DNA of 36,335 nucleotides from Actinomycetes bacterium (GTDB lineage Bacteria > Actinomycetota > Acidimicrobiia > Acidimicrobiales > Bog-793). This document shows, piece after piece, positions 34,342-36,335 of the stretch. The position numbers and the translations under genes are program-made. Where the stretch lies: contig JAJZKA010000017.1 of assembly GCA_021809805.1 (NCBI GenBank), positions 1 through 36,335 on the forward strand. Reading direction: 5' to 3'. Under the pieces are notes generated by a model. That model made no database searches. It saw only the letters and a program-made list of their open reading frames with translations, and had not been told where the DNA came from. Numbering within the stretch: the stretch's first letter is position 1; every line of letters starts with the position of its first letter.

Positions 34342-34677
34342 ATGACCACCGATGCCACGCCGCCGCCCGAGGGCGGCGAGGACTGGGCGGCGAAGGCGAC
34401 TGGAGCAGTCGAGTCCGTCGTCGCCATCATCCGCGACCATTCACTGCGTCCCGCGCTCACGGTGCTGCGCGTGCTCCTCGTCGCGCTGCTCGGCGCAGGG
34501 CTCGGAGCCCTCGCGTTCGTCTTGGGGGTCGCGGGGGTCGTCCGAGTGCTCACCGCCGACGCCTTTGCCGGCCGGGTCTGGATCAGTGACTTCGTCGTCG
34601 GTGGACTCGTCAGCCTGCTTGGACTCGTTCTCCTCGCCGTGAGCCGACGCGTCGGAAGGGAGCCGCGCCATGCCTGA
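34342..34677 (+). CDS. small membrane protein, two TM segments
   Basis: A 111-residue protein from ATG 34342, with TM1 about 42-67 (VLLVALLGAGLGALAFVLGV) and TM2 about 83-101. A hydrophilic N-terminus (TTDATPPPEGGEDWAAKATG) and a basic C-terminus frame them, so both ends are probably cytoplasmic. Similar small proteins are sometimes labelled phage-holin-like, but nothing phage-like is near and I would not use that name. It lies nine bases after degV and overlaps the trxB start by eight bases, so it belongs to the operon. Confidence 0.75.
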   Translation: MTTDATPPPEGGEDWAAKATGAVESVVAIIRDHSLRPALTVLRVLLVALLGAGLGALAFVLGVAGVVRVLTADAFAGRVWISDFVVGGLVSLLGLVLLAVSRRVGREPRHA

Positions 34678-35746
34678 GGAACAGGGGCGCACCATCGCGC
34701 CACTCGATTCGCTGTCAGAAGTGCTCTCAGCCCCCCTCGATGCCGAGCAGCGCACCGAGGCTGCCGAGCGCCGCCCACCGCGCGACCAGGCGGTTCGCGA
34801 CGTCGTGATCGTCGGCTCCGGCCCCGCTGGGCTGACCGCAGCGATCTACACGGCCCGGGCGGACCTGCAGCCGCTCGTCATCGAGGGTGAGCCGTCCTCG
34901 ACGAGCGACCAGCCGGGCGGCCAGCTGATGCTCACGACCGAGGTCGAGAACTTCCCGGGCTTCGTGCAGGGCGTCATGGGACCCGAACTCATGGGTTCTT
35001 TCCGCGCCCAGGCGGAGCGCTTCGGTGCACAGATCATCACAGAACGGGCGACCCGCGTGGATCTCTCGCACCGCCCGTTTGGCATCTGGACCGGTCCTGT
35101 CGAGTCTGATACGCCCACTTACCTCGCTCGCAGCATCATCGTGGCCACTGGGGCTCGTTCGCTGATGCTCGGGGTACCGGGTGAGGATCGCCTGCTTGGC
35201 CACGGGGTCTCGACGTGCGCGACCTGCGACGGCTTCTTCTTCCGGGGTCAACCGATCGTCGTCGTCGGAGGCGGCGACTCGGCGCTCGAGGAGGCCATCT
35301 TTCTCTCCAAGTTCGCCTCGTCGGTACTGATTATCCACCGCCGCAAGGAGCTGCGCGCCTCGAAAATCATGCAGGACCGGGCGCTCTCAAACCCAAAGAT
35401 CGCCTTCCGGTGGGACTCGGTGGTCACTGAGGTCCTCGGTGACCCCAAGGTCAGTGGAGTCCGGGTCCAAGATGTGCACACCGGCGAGGTGGACGACATC
35501 GCCGTCGATGGATGCTTCGTTGCGATCGGGCACGCGCCCAACACCACCTTGTTCACCGGCCAGCTCGACATGGAAGAGAGCGGCTACCTCGTTACCGGCC
35601 CGGGCACCCGCACGAACGTCTCCGGCGTCTTCGCCTGCGGCGACGTCCAGGATCACGTCTATCGTCAGGCGATCACCGCCGCCGGGTCGGGCTGCATGGC
35701 GGCGATCGATGCCGAGCGCTATCTCGAGGCGCTCGCAGAGCACTGA
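34670..35746 (+). CDS. trxB: thioredoxin reductase
   Basis: NADPH-dependent flavoprotein that reduces thioredoxin, 358 aa; typical length is 310-335. The FAD motif is VVIVGSGPAGLTAAIYTARA (about 44-63), the redox centre CATCDG, the NADPH motif VVGGGDSALEEAIF, and the C-terminal FAD contact GVFACGDVQD. About 43 extra hydrophilic residues precede the FAD motif. The ATG at 34670 is supported by GGAAGGGAG upstream and no internal in-frame ATG/GTG offers a short form, so the extension is probably real. The neighbours trxA and cwlM keep the mycobacterial order. Confidence 0.96.
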   Translation: MPEEQGRTIAPLDSLSEVLSAPLDAEQRTEAAERRPPRDQAVRDVVIVGSGPAGLTAAIYTARADLQPLVIEGEPSSTSDQPGGQLMLTTEVENFPGFVQGVMGPELMGSFRAQAERFGAQIITERATRVDLSHRPFGIWTGPVESDTPTYLARSIIVATGARSLMLGVPGEDRLLGHGVSTCATCDGFFFRGQPIVVVGGGDSALEEAIFLSKFASSVLIIHRRKELRASKIMQDRALSNPKIAFRWDSVVTEVLGDPKVSGVRVQDVHTGEVDDIAVDGCFVAIGHAPNTTLFTGQLDMEESGYLVTGPGTRTNVSGVFACGDVQDHVYRQAITAAGSGCMAAIDAERYLEALAEH

Positions 35747-35838
35747 GCCAACCGCTCGGCGTCCCGGCTCCGTGGGGAATGCGTCGGGTCGCCGCGGTGT
35801 TGGCCTGGACGCGGTCGAGCGACCGCAAGGAGGCAGCA

Positions 35839-36162
35839 ATGGCAGACACGTTTGTGGTGAGCGATGCCAGCTTCGATGAACAGGTACAGCTTGCCGATGT
35901 CCCCGTCCTGGTGGACTTCTGGGCCGAGTGGTGCGGGCCGTGCAAAATGGTCGCCCCCGTCCTCGATGAGATCGCCAAGGAAAAGGCCGGCGCGCTTCGT
36001 GTCGCCAAGCTGAACGTCGATGACAACGTGCGGACCGCGCAGCGCTTCGAGGTGATGAGCATCCCGACGATGATCTTGTTCAAGGGGGGCGAGGTGAAGG
36101 CCCGTTTGGTCGGCGCCCGTTCCAAGTCCGCGCTCCTCTCGGAGATCGAGCCCCACCTGTAG
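35839..36162 (+). CDS. trxA: thioredoxin
   Basis: Small dithiol reductant, 107 aa from ATG 35839 with CAAGGAGG seven bases upstream. The active site is FWAEWCGPCKM, the cis-proline SIPTMILF and the central VAKLNVDDN. A 92-base gap after trxB carries only the ribosome binding site as a recognisable feature. It is the electron acceptor for the adjacent TrxB. Confidence 0.97.
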   Translation: MADTFVVSDASFDEQVQLADVPVLVDFWAEWCGPCKMVAPVLDEIAKEKAGALRVAKLNVDDNVRTAQRFEVMSIPTMILFKGGEVKARLVGARSKSALLSEIEPHL

Positions 36163-36242
36163 GGCGAACACCGCCATTTTTCGACAATCTGGCCCCTGCC
36201 GCCGCGTCATACAGCGGCGTACGGCGGTGGGGGCCGCCTAGC

Positions 36243-36335
36243 ATGAGCCGGATGCCTGACGCCTCAAGCCCGTCGGTTGACCCAGGGATCCTGCCGCTGC
36301 GCCCGGGTGATCGCGGGCCACAAGTAGCCGACTTG
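36243..36335 (+). CDS. cwlM: CwlM-like peptidoglycan-binding protein (3' end outside window)
   Basis: Only 31 residues are visible, from ATG 36243 (ATG 36252 is also possible). The ending LPLRPGDRGPQVADL matches the start of a peptidoglycan-binding (PG_binding_1) domain. After trxB-trxA the expected gene in actinobacteria is cwlM (Rv3915 in M. tuberculosis), an N-acetylmuramoyl-L-alanine-amidase homologue that regulates MurA. The name rests on that order as well as on the short motif. Confidence 0.65.
   Translation, partial: MSRMPDASSPSVDPGILPLRPGDRGPQVADL

Noticed and set aside
34342-34677. phage holin
   Set aside because: Two TM segments in a small protein are not enough, and the gene is embedded in a housekeeping operon with no phage genes.
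36163-36242. GC-rich inverted sequence between trxA and cwlM as a terminator
   Set aside because: Arms are imperfect, there is no T-run after the stem, and operon continuity with cwlM is expected.

Overview
The window is GC-rich, densely coding chromosomal DNA, most likely from a deep-branching actinobacterium; Acidimicrobiia is my guess from the overall gene set. It carries actinobacterial hallmark genes: a DUF5318 protein, a DUF6049 protein next to MurJ, a PhoP/PhoR pair of mycobacterial type, short-form inositol-phosphate synthase next to a PadR regulator, and the start of a CwlM-like protein. I see no tRNA, rRNA, CRISPR array, insertion sequence or prophage.

Left part (1-20.9 kb) is a mixed accessory region. 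It holds the end of a sugar-type ABC transporter (two permeases), an HxlR regulator divergent from a soluble trypsin/PDZ protease, an MFS transporter, a kumamolisin-like S53 peptidase, a Crp/Fnr regulator broken by a frameshift, an SDR, pyroglutamyl peptidase, a dienelactone-hydrolase-like protein, a GNAT acetyltransferase and a histidine phosphatase. Then come a phoP-phoR operon with three PhoP-box-like direct repeats upstream, an SRPBCC protein, a cytosine salvage pair (NCS1 permease plus a yeast-type cytosine deaminase), a DyP peroxidase, a Nudix hydrolase and a nucleotidyltransferase. Several stretches here look like decayed genes (about 5.0-5.4, 7.1-7.7, 9.9-10.4 and 20.9-21.3 kb).

Right part (21.2-36.3 kb) is an origin-proximal housekeeping block. 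On the minus strand: DUF5318, then rpsF-ssb-rpsR-rplI, then dnaB. On the plus strand: padR-ino1. A histone-deacetylase-like gene and cca follow on the minus strand, then a plus-strand run DUF6049-murJ-degV-small membrane protein-trxB-trxA-cwlM. In Mycobacterium tuberculosis these two gene sets flank oriC on opposite sides; here they are fused at the ino1/cca junction. The usual dnaA-oriC region may lie just beyond the right edge.

Most of the window is ordinary. The best leads are the PhoP-box triplet, the palindromic PadR-type operator, a perfect 16-bp inverted repeat between rplI and dnaB, the eukaryote-like cytosine deaminase with its coupled small ORFs, the S18 C-terminal extension and the cluster of frameshifted genes. 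I did not find a convincing wholly new multi-gene system.
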